From Aequorivita sp. (GTDB lineage: Bacteria; Bacteroidota; Bacteroidia; Flavobacteriales; Flavobacteriaceae), in NCBI GenBank assembly GCA_024637015.1, contig JAGXGE010000001.1, positions 85,255-149,254 of the forward strand: a DNA stretch of 64,000 nucleotides, in the 5' to 3' direction. The translations under genes and the position numbers were made by a program. Positions 41,941-50,939 of this stretch are shown here, piece after piece (the first letter of the stretch is position 1; every line of letters starts with the position of its first letter). The notes beneath the pieces were generated by a model, which was not told the origin of the DNA, did not search any database, and saw nothing but the letters and a program-made list of their open reading frames with translations.

Positions 41941-42762
41941 CTATCGATTTTTTGATACTCTTTTATACCCTAATTTCTTTTTGATATACAATATCAAATT
42001 TGTCGGACTCCATCTATAGGGAATTATCCCTATTTTAGGAATATACAACCTTTTATATTCTACGCTGTTTATTTTTGCAGCAAATTTATCCATAGATTCA
42101 AAATCCAAAAAATGTGGGGTAATAATTCCATTTTTATAACCTAACCGCTCGTGTATAATCTTTACTTTTTGATCAAGGATAATCATACTTGAAAATCCGT
42201 GTTCATTATAACAATTGGGCAAAATTGAAAATCGTATGGATTCAAAATTCATTAATACCGCCTCACGTAGTCCAGGCATATCATTACCCATTTTTTTTTC
42301 TACACAGAATTGTAACCAATCTGCTAAAACTTTTTGCATCGCTAAACTCCTTCTGTACACAATAACTCCGCTATTAAATTCTGGGAAAATTTTTTTATAA
42401 CTCAAGCCTTCTAAATTAGTAGTATGCAGTTTTTGCTCTAAAGTAGTCGCAAAATCAACTAAATCCAAAACTTCAAATAGCTCAGAGATAGTGTCTGTAA
42501 TAAAAGTATCTGAATCCAAAAAAATCGTTTGGTCAAAAGGGGTATTTTGCATTCCCATAACCTTGGAGAGGTAAGTATAATTGATAAGCTCTTCAATTTC
42601 AATAACCACATCAAATGCACGCTTCACTTCTTCTGTATTCAGTTCTGGACTGCATATTAAGCATACTGGCTCAACATTCATCCTCTTTAAAGATTTCATC
42701 GAAATTAATGCCTCATCAACAAATTTTTGGCGATTGGCTATATATAAAAAACCTTTAGTCAT
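41941..42762 (-). CDS. GT8-like nucleotide-diphospho-sugar transferase
   Basis: A 273-residue GT-A-type protein. GFLYIANRQKFVDEALISMKSL resembles GT8/glycogenin-like N-termini, PFDQTIFLDSDTFITD supplies a DxD metal site, and FPEFNSGVIVYRRS is the acceptor-side block. A retaining sugar transfer is expected but not proved. It overlaps the upstream GT4 by 4 bp (ATGA). I recognise the fold but not a close family. Confidence 0.65.
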   Translation of the reverse strand: MTKGFLYIANRQKFVDEALISMKSLKRMNVEPVCLICSPELNTEEVKRAFDVVIEIEELINYTYLSKVMGMQNTPFDQTIFLDSDTFITDTISELFEVLDLVDFATTLEQKLHTTNLEGLSYKKIFPEFNSGVIVYRRSLAMQKVLADWLQFCVEKKMGNDMPGLREAVLMNFESIRFSILPNCYNEHGFSSMIILDQKVKIIHERLGYKNGIITPHFLDFESMDKFAAKINSVEYKRLYIPKIGIIPYRWSPTNLILYIKKKLGYKRVSKNR

Positions 42763-43775
42763 TTCATTGATTTATAAAACTTATCCAATTGCAAAGCTAC
42801 TATTTCCCATGCCAAAAGCTCGGCCTTTTTTCTGGAGGCTTCTCCCGCTTCATTTAATCTTTTTTGACTTTTTAATAATGAAATTATTTCTACTGAAAAA
42901 TTACTTTCATTTTTAATTAAAACACTACCGGTGCTGCTTAAGTATGAAAAATTTCCCCCAACATCACTAGTTATAATAGGCAGGCCACAGGCAATTGCTT
43001 CCAAAAGGGAGTTACATGCCGTGCTATCCAGCATGGGCAAAAATAAAAGGGAAGCTTCTTGATAAAGTGTCCGTAGCTCTTCGTCATTTACGTCTGATAA
43101 AATATCGATATAACTATGTGGCTCAATCTTGCTATTATATGCTGGATGAATAACCACATTAATTCTCAAATTGACTATTCTTGCAGCAAGTTTTGGTACA
43201 GTTCTATTAAACGTATCAAAATCCCGAAGATGCTGGCCCACAAACAACAAGGTATTTTTCTTTTTTATTGATGGTTTTGGCACAAAAAATTTCGTATCCA
43301 CACCATGGGGAATATAGGTAACGTTCTCCAATTGCAACCAATCCTTTAAAAAATCCACCTGATTGGCGCCCACAGCAATTACCCCATCCAACTTCTGCAA
43401 GGCTGCCGTATTGGTAATAGTCTCTTTTAAAATTTCGGGGGGCTTATGAAAGGTTGCACAAAATTTGGTATTGGGAAAACTGCGCTTGAAAAACCCTAAA
43501 TGTCGTATGTCGCGTTCCCCATTTAAAAAGTGGACGACATTTTTTTGTCCCCTTCTTTTTTTAAGCAATTGATAGAGTTCAATCGCTTTTAATACACTCC
43601 CAACATTGTAATTCCCCATAACTTGGGAGTGAAAAGTCGCTAAAATTTTAGCAAGACGAAACGGAAACTTGGTCCTCCCATAAACCACTTTGGCATCCAG
43701 ATAATCCAGCAACCTACCATAGCCAGAATTACTGGCATGGTGTGGAGAGCGATGGTGGATTAGGAATACATTCAC
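42759..43775 (-). CDS. Glycosyltransferase family 4
   Basis: A 338-residue GT-B enzyme: VFLIHHRSPHHASNSGYGRLLDYL, VHFLNGERDIRHLG, CATFHKPPE, YIPHGVDTKFFVP, TLLFVGQHLRDFDTF, and LPMLDSTACNSLLEAIACGLP in which the first Glu of the E-x7-E motif is Asp. It is translationally coupled (ATGA) to the GT8-like gene and 2 bp from the upstream gene. Confidence 0.85.
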   Translation of the reverse strand: MNVFLIHHRSPHHASNSGYGRLLDYLDAKVVYGRTKFPFRLAKILATFHSQVMGNYNVGSVLKAIELYQLLKKRRGQKNVVHFLNGERDIRHLGFFKRSFPNTKFCATFHKPPEILKETITNTAALQKLDGVIAVGANQVDFLKDWLQLENVTYIPHGVDTKFFVPKPSIKKKNTLLFVGQHLRDFDTFNRTVPKLAARIVNLRINVVIHPAYNSKIEPHSYIDILSDVNDEELRTLYQEASLLFLPMLDSTACNSLLEAIACGLPIITSDVGGNFSYLSSTGSVLIKNESNFSVEIISLLKSQKRLNEAGEASRKKAELLAWEIVALQLDKFYKSMK

Positions 43776-43777
43776 AA

Positions 43778-44914
43778 CTACACAAGCGGTTTGTTTAACA
43801 TAAGCTCCAAGATACGTCTTGTATTTTGAACAGGGTGTATATGTGTTTCAAAATAGGCTCGAGCGTTCTTTGAAAGATGGGTAGCAAGGCCTTCATCTTC
43901 TAAAACCAGTTTTATTTTTTCAATTAGTTCCGCATCGTTTGTAAAATACAAGAGCTCTTTTCCCTCCTCAAGCGGCATTGGTAGCTCTGCGGTAAGTGGT
44001 TCGGCAATGATTACCTTCCCTTGTGAAAGGTATTCCGCCATCTTCCAAGCGGGTGAATTTGCCAAACCCCGTGTATAAATAACTATTTTCGCCTTCTTCA
44101 TGGCATCTAAATATGCCTCGGGAGCAATAGGTACATTGGTTAAGGCATCCCCGTATTTTTCAGTAGCGCCTTTTGAGGGCACAAAACCACCCATAAATCT
44201 ATCGGGGAAATGTTTTCGCAACAGTTTTATAAGATGGTAACGCTGTTGATGGATTTCTTTTACATCCACGTCATTTTCGTGAAGAAAACAGCGGGTTTGG
44301 AATAGAATGCTATTTTTTGTAGCTACTTCATAATTTTCAAAACGGGTAATACTTCGAGAAGTATTTATAAATTTCCAATGCTTTTTTTGGGCATTATAGG
44401 CTTTAAAAAGACGTTTAAAAAGGTATCGATCCTTTTTTAGATTAAGCTTTAGATTAGCCAAAAAGAACCCTAAAAAAAACTTAAAACCATCGTGTTTATA
44501 GTCAGAATGGTTACCGAAGGTGACGCCCAATTTATGGATTTTGGCCTTTGAATATGCTTGTATTGGGCTCACATAGCTACTTTGAAAATTTCGCTTGAAA
44601 TAAAAGTCACAAATATTCAAAGCAGCTTCTGAAAAATGCTCCGCAAAATCATATAGATCGGTTGCAAAACGTATTTCTTTATTTGTTGATTCGTCAACCA
44701 AAGTATAAAAAGAAGCTTTGGGGAAAGGTCGCTTGGTTTTTGACACATCTCCGTGTGCCCCTACGGTCAAGGTTCCTATATTTTTCTTTAGATAGAGTTG
44801 CACCTCAACCCGTATTATCCCCATTTGTTCAAGTTCAAAAAGCCCTGTTTGGATATAAGAGGAATGGTTAAGTTCCTGTGGGGTGTGGATGATGACAGTA
44901 AAATTGGGCTCCAT
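43778..44914 (-). CDS. Glycosyltransferase-like protein, exostosin/GT1-type C-terminus
   Basis: About 378 residues. The N-terminal half is not recognised. The C-terminal half (about 240-378) has FPDRFMGGFVPSKGATEKYGD, YLDAMKKAKIVIYTRGLANSPAWKMAEYLSQGKVI and ARAYFETHIHPVQNTRRILELM, a GT-B donor domain similar to exostosin/DUF3880-type glycosyltransferases. The frame is open to an ATG at 44983 overlapping the upstream GT4, but the Met at 44914 gives a natural start (MEPNFTVIIHTP) 8 bp after that gene's stop. Confidence 0.65.
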   Translation of the reverse strand: MEPNFTVIIHTPQELNHSSYIQTGLFELEQMGIIRVEVQLYLKKNIGTLTVGAHGDVSKTKRPFPKASFYTLVDESTNKEIRFATDLYDFAEHFSEAALNICDFYFKRNFQSSYVSPIQAYSKAKIHKLGVTFGNHSDYKHDGFKFFLGFFLANLKLNLKKDRYLFKRLFKAYNAQKKHWKFINTSRSITRFENYEVATKNSILFQTRCFLHENDVDVKEIHQQRYHLIKLLRKHFPDRFMGGFVPSKGATEKYGDALTNVPIAPEAYLDAMKKAKIVIYTRGLANSPAWKMAEYLSQGKVIIAEPLTAELPMPLEEGKELLYFTNDAELIEKIKLVLEDEGLATHLSKNARAYFETHIHPVQNTRRILELMLNKPLV

Positions 44915-44922
44915 CCTACAAA

Positions 44923-46053
44923 TTAACGAAAAACTTGTTTTATGGAAGCTTTTAAAGCCTCTTCTGTTTGGGAAAGGCTCCATTTATTTTCTGCTATTAA
45001 CCTTGCATTTTCTTGCAAACGGTCTTGCATATCTGGGGACTGTAAGTATTTTAAAATACGTTCTGAAAAGGTTTCCTTAGTAGCTAATATACCATTAAGT
45101 TCATTCTCAATTAGCTCATCGGGACCGCCAGAACCTTTTAAAGCAGCTACCGGAGTACTGCAGGACATTGCTTCCACTATCACCATTCCAAAAGATTCGT
45201 GGGCACTGGGCAGTAATAATAGCGTAGCTTTTTGATAAAACGGCACCAATTGTTTTTGCTCAATACTACCCACAAAATTAATCTGCTCCGTTACATTCAA
45301 TTGCTTTGCTCGGTCTTTTAGTTCAGAAAAATAGGTTTCGTCACTTACTGGCCCCACTATAGTCAACCTAACACCTTTCTTTTGATTATTCTTTAGATAA
45401 ACAAGTGTTTCAATACACAGTTCGATTTGTTTCAATCGCGAAATTCGCCCAACAAAAAGCAAATCAATACGTTCTGTTTCCTTCTTTTTAGGAGTAAACA
45501 ACGAAGTGTCTATGCCCAATGGCATTACCATAATATTAAGATTTCTAAAGGACTCCTTTTGGAGCAATTGTCTTTTTTGGATTTCCGTATGTACAATAAT
45601 ATGATGAGCGTTTTGATAATACGCTAAAGTTTGAGAATTTTCGGATATATGAATGCCTCCAATAATTGTTATATAAGGCTTACCCTGTTTAACCAACATT
45701 TTTGATAGTTTAAAACAATACGGACTGCCGTGACCGGACATATTGATAATTGTAACATCTGGTGCATTAAAAAAAGAGTGCCAATAATGAAAAAGCGAAT
45801 GTTGCTTACGCCAACCATGACGCTTTTTAATAAGAGGTTTGGTAATGGGCCAAAATATTTTTTTTATACTATTTAGTTTTTTTGTGAATGGAAATAAATT
45901 ACCTGTAAAGTAAGCTATTGAAACCTCATAACCTTCCTCCTGTAACTTGCGCAATGCATTTTCATGGGGTTTGCTGTGCGAAAAATAAAGATTTTTTTCA
46001 CATAGACCAATGGCTTTGGCGGAGAAGGGATGTAAAAGGACTATGGTTTTCAA
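44923..46053 (-). CDS. Glycosyltransferase family 4
   Basis: A 376-residue GT-B enzyme: IVLLHPFSAKAIGLCEKNLYF, IIGGIHISEN, VMPLGIDTSLFTP, LLFVGRISRLKQIELCI, IVGPVSDETYFSEL, FVGSIEQKQLVPFY and PSAHESFGMVIVEAMSCSTP (E-x7-E). Directly adjacent to a sulfotransferase on the upstream side (1 bp) in the same run of genes. Confidence 0.88.
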   Translation of the reverse strand: MKTIVLLHPFSAKAIGLCEKNLYFSHSKPHENALRKLQEEGYEVSIAYFTGNLFPFTKKLNSIKKIFWPITKPLIKKRHGWRKQHSLFHYWHSFFNAPDVTIINMSGHGSPYCFKLSKMLVKQGKPYITIIGGIHISENSQTLAYYQNAHHIIVHTEIQKRQLLQKESFRNLNIMVMPLGIDTSLFTPKKKETERIDLLFVGRISRLKQIELCIETLVYLKNNQKKGVRLTIVGPVSDETYFSELKDRAKQLNVTEQINFVGSIEQKQLVPFYQKATLLLLPSAHESFGMVIVEAMSCSTPVAALKGSGGPDELIENELNGILATKETFSERILKYLQSPDMQDRLQENARLIAENKWSLSQTEEALKASIKQVFR

Positions 46054-46054
46054 A

Positions 46055-46804
46055 CTAAATAAGCCTTATGGAATTAATAATTTTTTCCTTTTTAAATTTA
46101 TCAATATTTTTAATAATCTTTATTCTAAAACTTGAAGGTGCTTTTAAAATAGCCGTTTCACTATAGTTCTGAAGAATAGAATTTTTAAGAATATATTCTT
46201 CATAAATTTTAATGTCATTCTTATTATTTTCTTCAGCCTTTAATTTTTGTGCATTTGATAAATTTGAGTATTTAAAATAGTTCTCATTATTTTTTCTTTG
46301 ATTCTTATGTTGAACTTTTCCAATTAATTTTTTATCCAAAACATCTTGAAGGTAATTTAAAGATTTATTGTATTCATCAGTATTACCAATAAAATCAAAA
46401 TTATCAAGAAACTCTTTTGCGAGAATATATTCGTTTACACCAGCAATCTTTTTTACCATGAAATCGTTATAAAAGTCATTATTTATAAACTCATCAATAG
46501 AATTAACCCATCCTGTATCTTTTAGATGATTGTATTGAGAGATATAACGTTCCAATGGGCTTCTCAAAAAAATAATCCTTTTAGATTTAGGTAGAAAATC
46601 TAGGTATGGCCTTATACTATGGCCGCCAATACCCGAAGGACAATAGCGAAGTAATTTTTTATATTGTATTGCTGTTAAGTCATTTCTTTTTTCATTCCCC
46701 CCATACTTATTTTTTGTGATATGTAGATAGCGTGGGTAAGTTAAGGACAGAATCTCGTTAAAAGAGGTCCCTGCACATTTTTCTATGTGGGTAAATAAAA
46801 ACAT
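46055..46804 (-). CDS. Sulfotransferase family 2 protein
   Basis: A 249-residue sulfotransferase: the PAPS 5' loop FTHIEKCAGTSFNEIL lies at the N-terminus and the 3' site RIIFLRSPLERYISQYNHL near residues 77-95. The conserved GGHSIRPYL segment sits between. The gene is strikingly AT-rich compared with its neighbours, and its C-terminal 60 residues are Lys/Asn/Ile-rich. It abuts the DUF6625 gene with no spacing. Acceptor unknown. Confidence 0.82.
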   Translation of the reverse strand: MFLFTHIEKCAGTSFNEILSLTYPRYLHITKNKYGGNEKRNDLTAIQYKKLLRYCPSGIGGHSIRPYLDFLPKSKRIIFLRSPLERYISQYNHLKDTGWVNSIDEFINNDFYNDFMVKKIAGVNEYILAKEFLDNFDFIGNTDEYNKSLNYLQDVLDKKLIGKVQHKNQRKNNENYFKYSNLSNAQKLKAEENNKNDIKIYEEYILKNSILQNYSETAILKAPSSFRIKIIKNIDKFKKEKIINSIRLI

Positions 46805-47743
46805 TTATAGGTCTTTTATTTTTTGTTTAATTCTTTTCCAAAAACTTTTTATTTTTTTTTTCTTAATGCGTCTATATTCTCTTACATTATAACCATCAAA
46901 CAAATTCCTAAATTCATTTAAGGTCTTCGTAAAGTCTGAATGTTTTTTATAATGCATCCCAGTATAGCTAATATAAAACTGCTGTGGCTGATCTTGATAT
47001 TTTATTTCACTACATTTCATCCTCCGCTTCCAATTGATAAAATGTAAGTACATAACCTCATTGATTGGCTTCCCGTTTTTGAGCTCCAGCATTTTTCCAT
47101 CCTTCCAAAGCCATTTATCCAAATAATATTCTTGATGTGCTTTCCCATTATCATTATTCATCAAATAATCTTCCCACCAAATTCTATATTTAAGGCGCAT
47201 TTCGTCATTATTTAACAACACCGTAAATGCTTCTTCATCCATCCGCATCAACTTATCAATAGATAACATTTCTTTATATGCTGGTATTGATAAGTATAGT
47301 GAATTTATAGCTGCATTATTTCTCAAAATCGTAAAATGTCCCGCAATGGCTTCCTTTCTGCTTGAAAAAATATCATAGTTGGATAAGATGGTTTCAGTAA
47401 CATACCTCCGTATATTTCCCCAAATGATGTCCACATCGCAAAATCCCCAAAAATCATAACCTGAAATATATTCCTGGAATAGTTCACCATAAGCAGGCCT
47501 TAAGTCACATAATTTACGGGGAGATAAAGGAACATCCATGCCTAGAACATTATTTATTTTGGTCTTTAGTGATTCCAAAGATGTTGTGACAAAACGAACG
47601 TTCTGAGGGAACTCATTTGGTATTTCACAATCAGTAATAAACAACCAATTGATGGAAGGGTTTTGTGCAATGGAAACTAAATGCGCGTCGAACCAAAGCG
47701 GCCATTTTCCTAGATATGGTATAATGAGAATAACGGACTTCAT
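46805..47743 (-). CDS. DUF6625 family protein (probable GT-A fold)
   Basis: A 312-residue protein with KSVILIIPYLGKWPLWFDAHLVS, FITDCEIPNEFPQNVRF, GYDFWGFCDVDIIWGNIRRY (a D-x-D pair) and GHFTILRN, matching the DUF6625 group found in polysaccharide loci. A glycosyltransferase role is likely from the DVD motif and context but not established. The C-terminus is basic. It sits between two sulfotransferases with 0-3 bp gaps. Confidence 0.72.
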   Translation of the reverse strand: MKSVILIIPYLGKWPLWFDAHLVSIAQNPSINWLFITDCEIPNEFPQNVRFVTTSLESLKTKINNVLGMDVPLSPRKLCDLRPAYGELFQEYISGYDFWGFCDVDIIWGNIRRYVTETILSNYDIFSSRKEAIAGHFTILRNNAAINSLYLSIPAYKEMLSIDKLMRMDEEAFTVLLNNDEMRLKYRIWWEDYLMNNDNGKAHQEYYLDKWLWKDGKMLELKNGKPINEVMYLHFINWKRRMKCSEIKYQDQPQQFYISYTGMHYKKHSDFTKTLNEFRNLFDGYNVREYRRIKKKKIKSFWKRIKQKIKDL

Positions 47744-47746
47744 CGT

Positions 47747-48469
47747 TTAAAATTCATAATTGAATAGTTGTATATCCTTTTTATATATCTCATTCACTAT
47801 TGCTTTTGTTTCTTCGTCATAATAATCCCTATAATCTTTCTGTCTGTTGGAAGTATTCGTTCTTTTGAGGGTTCTTTTTATATTCAATTTATCAGTAATG
47901 GTTTTAAAATCTTCATCTATATTTTCAAACCTACCGATAAAATCTACAGCAATAGCTCCCTTTTCATCTTCCAAAAAAACATGCTGATGTTGAAAATGAA
48001 GGGAGTTATTTATATTTAACTCTGTAAGCCAGTACTTTACAAAGTCCTTAAAATCGTTGTATTCCGCCAAGTGTGCCTCGGCCCAAACCTTATCTTTTTC
48101 TGTTAGTCCTCCATTTTTCAAAAAAAAGAAGGTAGAAACTAAACGATCCCAAGGGTTACGTACAAAAGTAAATTTATAATATCTTTTGAAGGTATTGGGT
48201 GAAAAAATTTTTTTATATCCCTGTATTTTCCGATGGCTTCCTCCCGTGTTGCCAAAAAGGGTATAACAAACCGAAAGTCCTGCGTTCTTAGGAATATGTA
48301 CAAAAATGCACTTATAATAATCCAAAGCAGCTATTGAAGATTCAAAAATAGGATTTTCAATCTGGGAAGGGTCATAAGTCTTAGCGCTTCTTTTCCGTCG
48401 TTGGTAATCCCTCAAAATTATCTCAATTTTACTGGGTAAAAGGTTTAAAACAGCTTGAAAAATTCTCAT
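47747..48469 (-). CDS. Sulfotransferase family 2 protein
   Basis: A 240-residue sulfotransferase with CIFVHIPKNAGLSVCYTLFG (5' loop, about 54-73), KFTFVRNPWDRLVSTFFFL (3' site, about 99-117), HFQHQHVFL and the ending EIYKKDIQLFNYEF. It is the third of four sulfotransferases in the locus and closest in motif pattern to the one at 37146-37838. The N-terminal 50 residues are a variable, basic lead. Confidence 0.85.
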   Translation of the reverse strand: MRIFQAVLNLLPSKIEIILRDYQRRKRSAKTYDPSQIENPIFESSIAALDYYKCIFVHIPKNAGLSVCYTLFGNTGGSHRKIQGYKKIFSPNTFKRYYKFTFVRNPWDRLVSTFFFLKNGGLTEKDKVWAEAHLAEYNDFKDFVKYWLTELNINNSLHFQHQHVFLEDEKGAIAVDFIGRFENIDEDFKTITDKLNIKRTLKRTNTSNRQKDYRDYYDEETKAIVNEIYKKDIQLFNYEF

Positions 48470-48475
48470 TTATAT

Positions 48476-49396
48476 TTAATTTCTTTTTTTAGGTTTAATT
48501 TGATCGAAACCCTTTCCTGTTATAAAATTATAGCATATATATATCATAAACACTGCTGCTGTTTTATGATGCATTTTTTGAAAGAAATTGAAATGTTTTA
48601 AAATCATTTTTAAGTCCCTGCGTTTTGCCAAATTCCTATAAATTTTACGACCCTGGTACTTTGCCCTCTCCAATATTAAAGAATTAGATGCATGTGCCAC
48701 TTGCAACTTTTTTGAAAGGTATATCAATGATTCTGACTGTTTAGAAGATATTGAAATAGAATCTGGCGAGATGCGATAACAACTTAGCGCAACATCCAAA
48801 AAGCAATAGGTAAGCTTTTGTTGAAAAATTCTGCCAAAAAATTCAAACTCCTCGCCTTTCCATAAATTCTCATCAAATCTATCACTCTTTATTATAGTTC
48901 TTTTAACCATAACATCATTGGTGATGACAGGTCTTTTCCCCAAGATGAAATCAATATAAAAATCTTCAGATGTAAAACACTCTGCCTGTATGTTCTGCGC
49001 TAGTTGAAAATCATCACTTTCCGAATGCTTATCCACTATAACATCTGCTCTGTTTTTCATCGCAAACTCTAATTTCACATTAAGTTTTTTGGGGTGCATC
49101 AAATCGTCACTGTCAAACCATTGTATAAATTCTCCGTTGCTCTTTTCATACCCAAAATTTCTACAAGCACTAGGCCCTTTCTTTACTATTATTGGTCTTT
49201 TATATAAATGAAACCTACTATCTTTTTCTAAAAAATGTTGAACTATTTCTTCAGTATTGTCTGTACTGCCATCATCCACTACTATACATTCCCAATTTTC
49301 ATAAGTCTGCGCTATTATAGATTTTAATGTGTTTTCGATAATTTGTGCACGATTATATGTTGGAATAATAACAGATATGAGCGGGTTTTCATTCAT
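48476..49396 (-). CDS. Glycosyltransferase family 2
   Basis: A 306-residue GT-A enzyme: PLISVIIPTYNRAQIIENTL, ENWECIVVDDGSTDNTEE, ACRNFGYEKSNGEFIQWFDSDDLMHP (DxD) and LWKGEEFEFFGRIFQ. The Met at 49396 is the likely start, 1 bp after the previous stop; a Met at 49414 would overlap it. It is a paralogue of the adjoining GT2, which shares IIPTFNRAHLIGETLDS and CIVVDDGSTD, and probably adds a neighbouring sugar. Confidence 0.87.
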   Translation of the reverse strand: MNENPLISVIIPTYNRAQIIENTLKSIIAQTYENWECIVVDDGSTDNTEEIVQHFLEKDSRFHLYKRPIIVKKGPSACRNFGYEKSNGEFIQWFDSDDLMHPKKLNVKLEFAMKNRADVIVDKHSESDDFQLAQNIQAECFTSEDFYIDFILGKRPVITNDVMVKRTIIKSDRFDENLWKGEEFEFFGRIFQQKLTYCFLDVALSCYRISPDSISISSKQSESLIYLSKKLQVAHASNSLILERAKYQGRKIYRNLAKRRDLKMILKHFNFFQKMHHKTAAVFMIYICYNFITGKGFDQIKPKKRN

Positions 49397-49397
49397 A

Positions 49398-50372
49398 CTA
49401 TAACTGTTTGCCAAAAGCTTCTTTCTTTTCTATGTTCCGAATAATATTTTTTCTAAATGCGTAGCCTTTATTAAAATGTTTATTAAAAAATAGCATCAAG
49501 ATAAAATTGACGCCTTCCCAAAAACCAAACTCCCTAAAAACAGTTTTGATTAAAGCGTTTTGATATGGAAATGCAATTTTCCTATTCTTATATATCATGT
49601 CTACACAACGAAATAATAGTCCTTTCCTAATCTGTAAAGGGGCATCATGCTCAATGTCTTTATAAGTGATCCAGCAGGAAGTATAAGCACTTATCATTTT
49701 TTTAGTTCTAGATTCCAATCCAGTCCTGATTGACGCTTCATGTTTCCTTCTAAGTGTAAGATATTTTTCTATAAAGCATGCGTTTACAGATTTTAAAACC
49801 AATTTAGAGAAGTAATTGAATTCTTGTCCAGAACGAAGTGATTCATTAAAGCTAATTGATTTTGCAAGTTTAGCTTTTATACAAGTATCATAAGTAAGCC
49901 AATTAATTTCTTGAAGTATAAACCGTTCTGCTGAAAGTTTCTCCTTGATACCTTTATACCTTCCCTCAATCCATGGGTCCAGTGAATCAAAAAATTTGGT
50001 CTTAGCAATAACATAATCACATTGGGTTTTAAAAAGAGCATCTATCTTTACTTGAAGATGATCCTTGGTCATAAGGTCATCACTGTCAAAAAAAATAATA
50101 TAATCGCCGGCTGCTTTCTTTAACCCATAGTTACGGGCACCATTGCCTCCAGGCAAATGATCTTCTGGTCTATTATAAAATTTAATCCGAGCATCCCTTA
50201 AAATAAATCCCCCTACCACAGTTACTGTAGTATCAGTTGATCCATCATCCACCACAATACACTCCCAGTTTTGATAGGTCTGCGTCAAAACAGAATCCAA
50301 CGTCTCCCCAATTAAATGAGCACGGTTAAAAGTTGGGATGATAATAGAAACTAATGGGGTATTGGTAGGCAC
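49398..50372 (-). CDS. Glycosyltransferase family 2
   Basis: A 324-residue GT-A enzyme with SIIIPTFNRAHLIGETLDS, CIVVDDGSTDTTV, ARNYGLKKAAGDYIIFFDSDD (DxD) and LRSGQEFNYFSKLV. The whole domain order copies that of the downstream GT2, indicating a tandem gene duplication followed by divergence. Upstream (minus strand) lies a 567-bp stretch of repeats and then the opposed DUF6266 gene, so this may be the first gene of a transcription unit. Confidence 0.87.
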   Translation of the reverse strand: MPTNTPLVSIIIPTFNRAHLIGETLDSVLTQTYQNWECIVVDDGSTDTTVTVVGGFILRDARIKFYNRPEDHLPGGNGARNYGLKKAAGDYIIFFDSDDLMTKDHLQVKIDALFKTQCDYVIAKTKFFDSLDPWIEGRYKGIKEKLSAERFILQEINWLTYDTCIKAKLAKSISFNESLRSGQEFNYFSKLVLKSVNACFIEKYLTLRRKHEASIRTGLESRTKKMISAYTSCWITYKDIEHDAPLQIRKGLLFRCVDMIYKNRKIAFPYQNALIKTVFREFGFWEGVNFILMLFFNKHFNKGYAFRKNIIRNIEKKEAFGKQL

Positions 50373-50525
50373 GGGACTGTTTGTTTGGTTTCAAAAATAA
50401 GGAAAAAGGACGGAGTAAATTCCAAATTTCAAATACCAAATTCCAAAAAGAATCCAAATATTAAAATGGCAAGTTCCAAAAAGATGCTGTATAAGTTGAT
50501 GAGCTAAGGAGTTGAGGCAAGGAAA

Positions 50526-50594
50526 ACCAACAACCGACAACCAACAACCGACAACCAACAACCGAAAACCGACAACCGATAACAGAGAACCGAC
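50526..50594. repeat. 7-bp tandem repeat CCAACAA/CCGACAA
   Basis: About nine to ten heptamers alternate between ACCAACA- and ACCGACA-type units and become degenerate toward the right. It lies in the gene-free stretch upstream of the GT2 at 49398-50372. Confidence 0.9.
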
Positions 50595-50609
50595 ATCAAA
50601 TCATAACCC

Positions 50610-50668
50610 GGTCTCGATACAAATTTGAAATCGCTATCGCTCTTTCAAATTCACTCGACCTGACAGCC
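50610..50668. repeat. Family-3 palindromic repeat copy
   Basis: GGTCTCGATACAAATTTGAA opens it and TTCAAATTCACTCGACCTGA closes it, with a short centre built on CGCTATCGC. It matches 35879-35937 in opposite orientation. Confidence 0.8.
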
Positions 50669-50868
50669 GACAACTCAACACTGGCTACGGCAGCACTTTT
50701 GCTCCAGAAAAGACCCTCCCCAAAAAAAGCACTATAGGTATTCTCGAACCAATCTGCAACCAAACTGGGAGCAAACCCTTGTAAATATGCTCATTTGTTG
50801 CAGGAGATTACAATTGTACGCCTTTTGGTTGTTAAACATTGTTTTTCGTGGAAGTTGGTTGCAACTTC

Positions 50869-50899
50869 TTGGCATTACAAAAAGAGGCTTATACATTTG
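50869..50899 (+). promoter_or_regulatory. Bacteroidota promoter for the DUF6266 gene
   Basis: TTGG at 50869-50872 and TACATTTG at 50892-50899 are separated by 19 bp, the expected -33/-7 arrangement. It is the best-formed promoter seen in the window. It leaves a leader of about 35 nt that contains AAGGAG well before the ATG at 50940. Confidence 0.65.
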
Positions 50900-50939
50900 A
50901 GTAGTTAAAGGAGTATTAATTTTTTAAAACCATTGTATT

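Larger units (their letters stand above)
50373..50868. other. Gene-free repeat stretch
   Basis: No credible gene is seen between the GT2 start and the DUF6266 promoter. The stretch contains degenerate CCAAATTCCAAA-type simple sequence (about 50420-50483), the CCAACAA/CCGACAA heptads (50526-50594) and the family-3 palindrome (50610-50668). The remainder, 50670-50868, is unique sequence with nothing recognised. Confidence 0.7.

Noticed and set aside
44915-44983. Longer start for the exostosin-like gene
   Set aside because: It would lie inside the upstream GT4 coding region; the Met at 44914 is spaced normally after that gene's stop.
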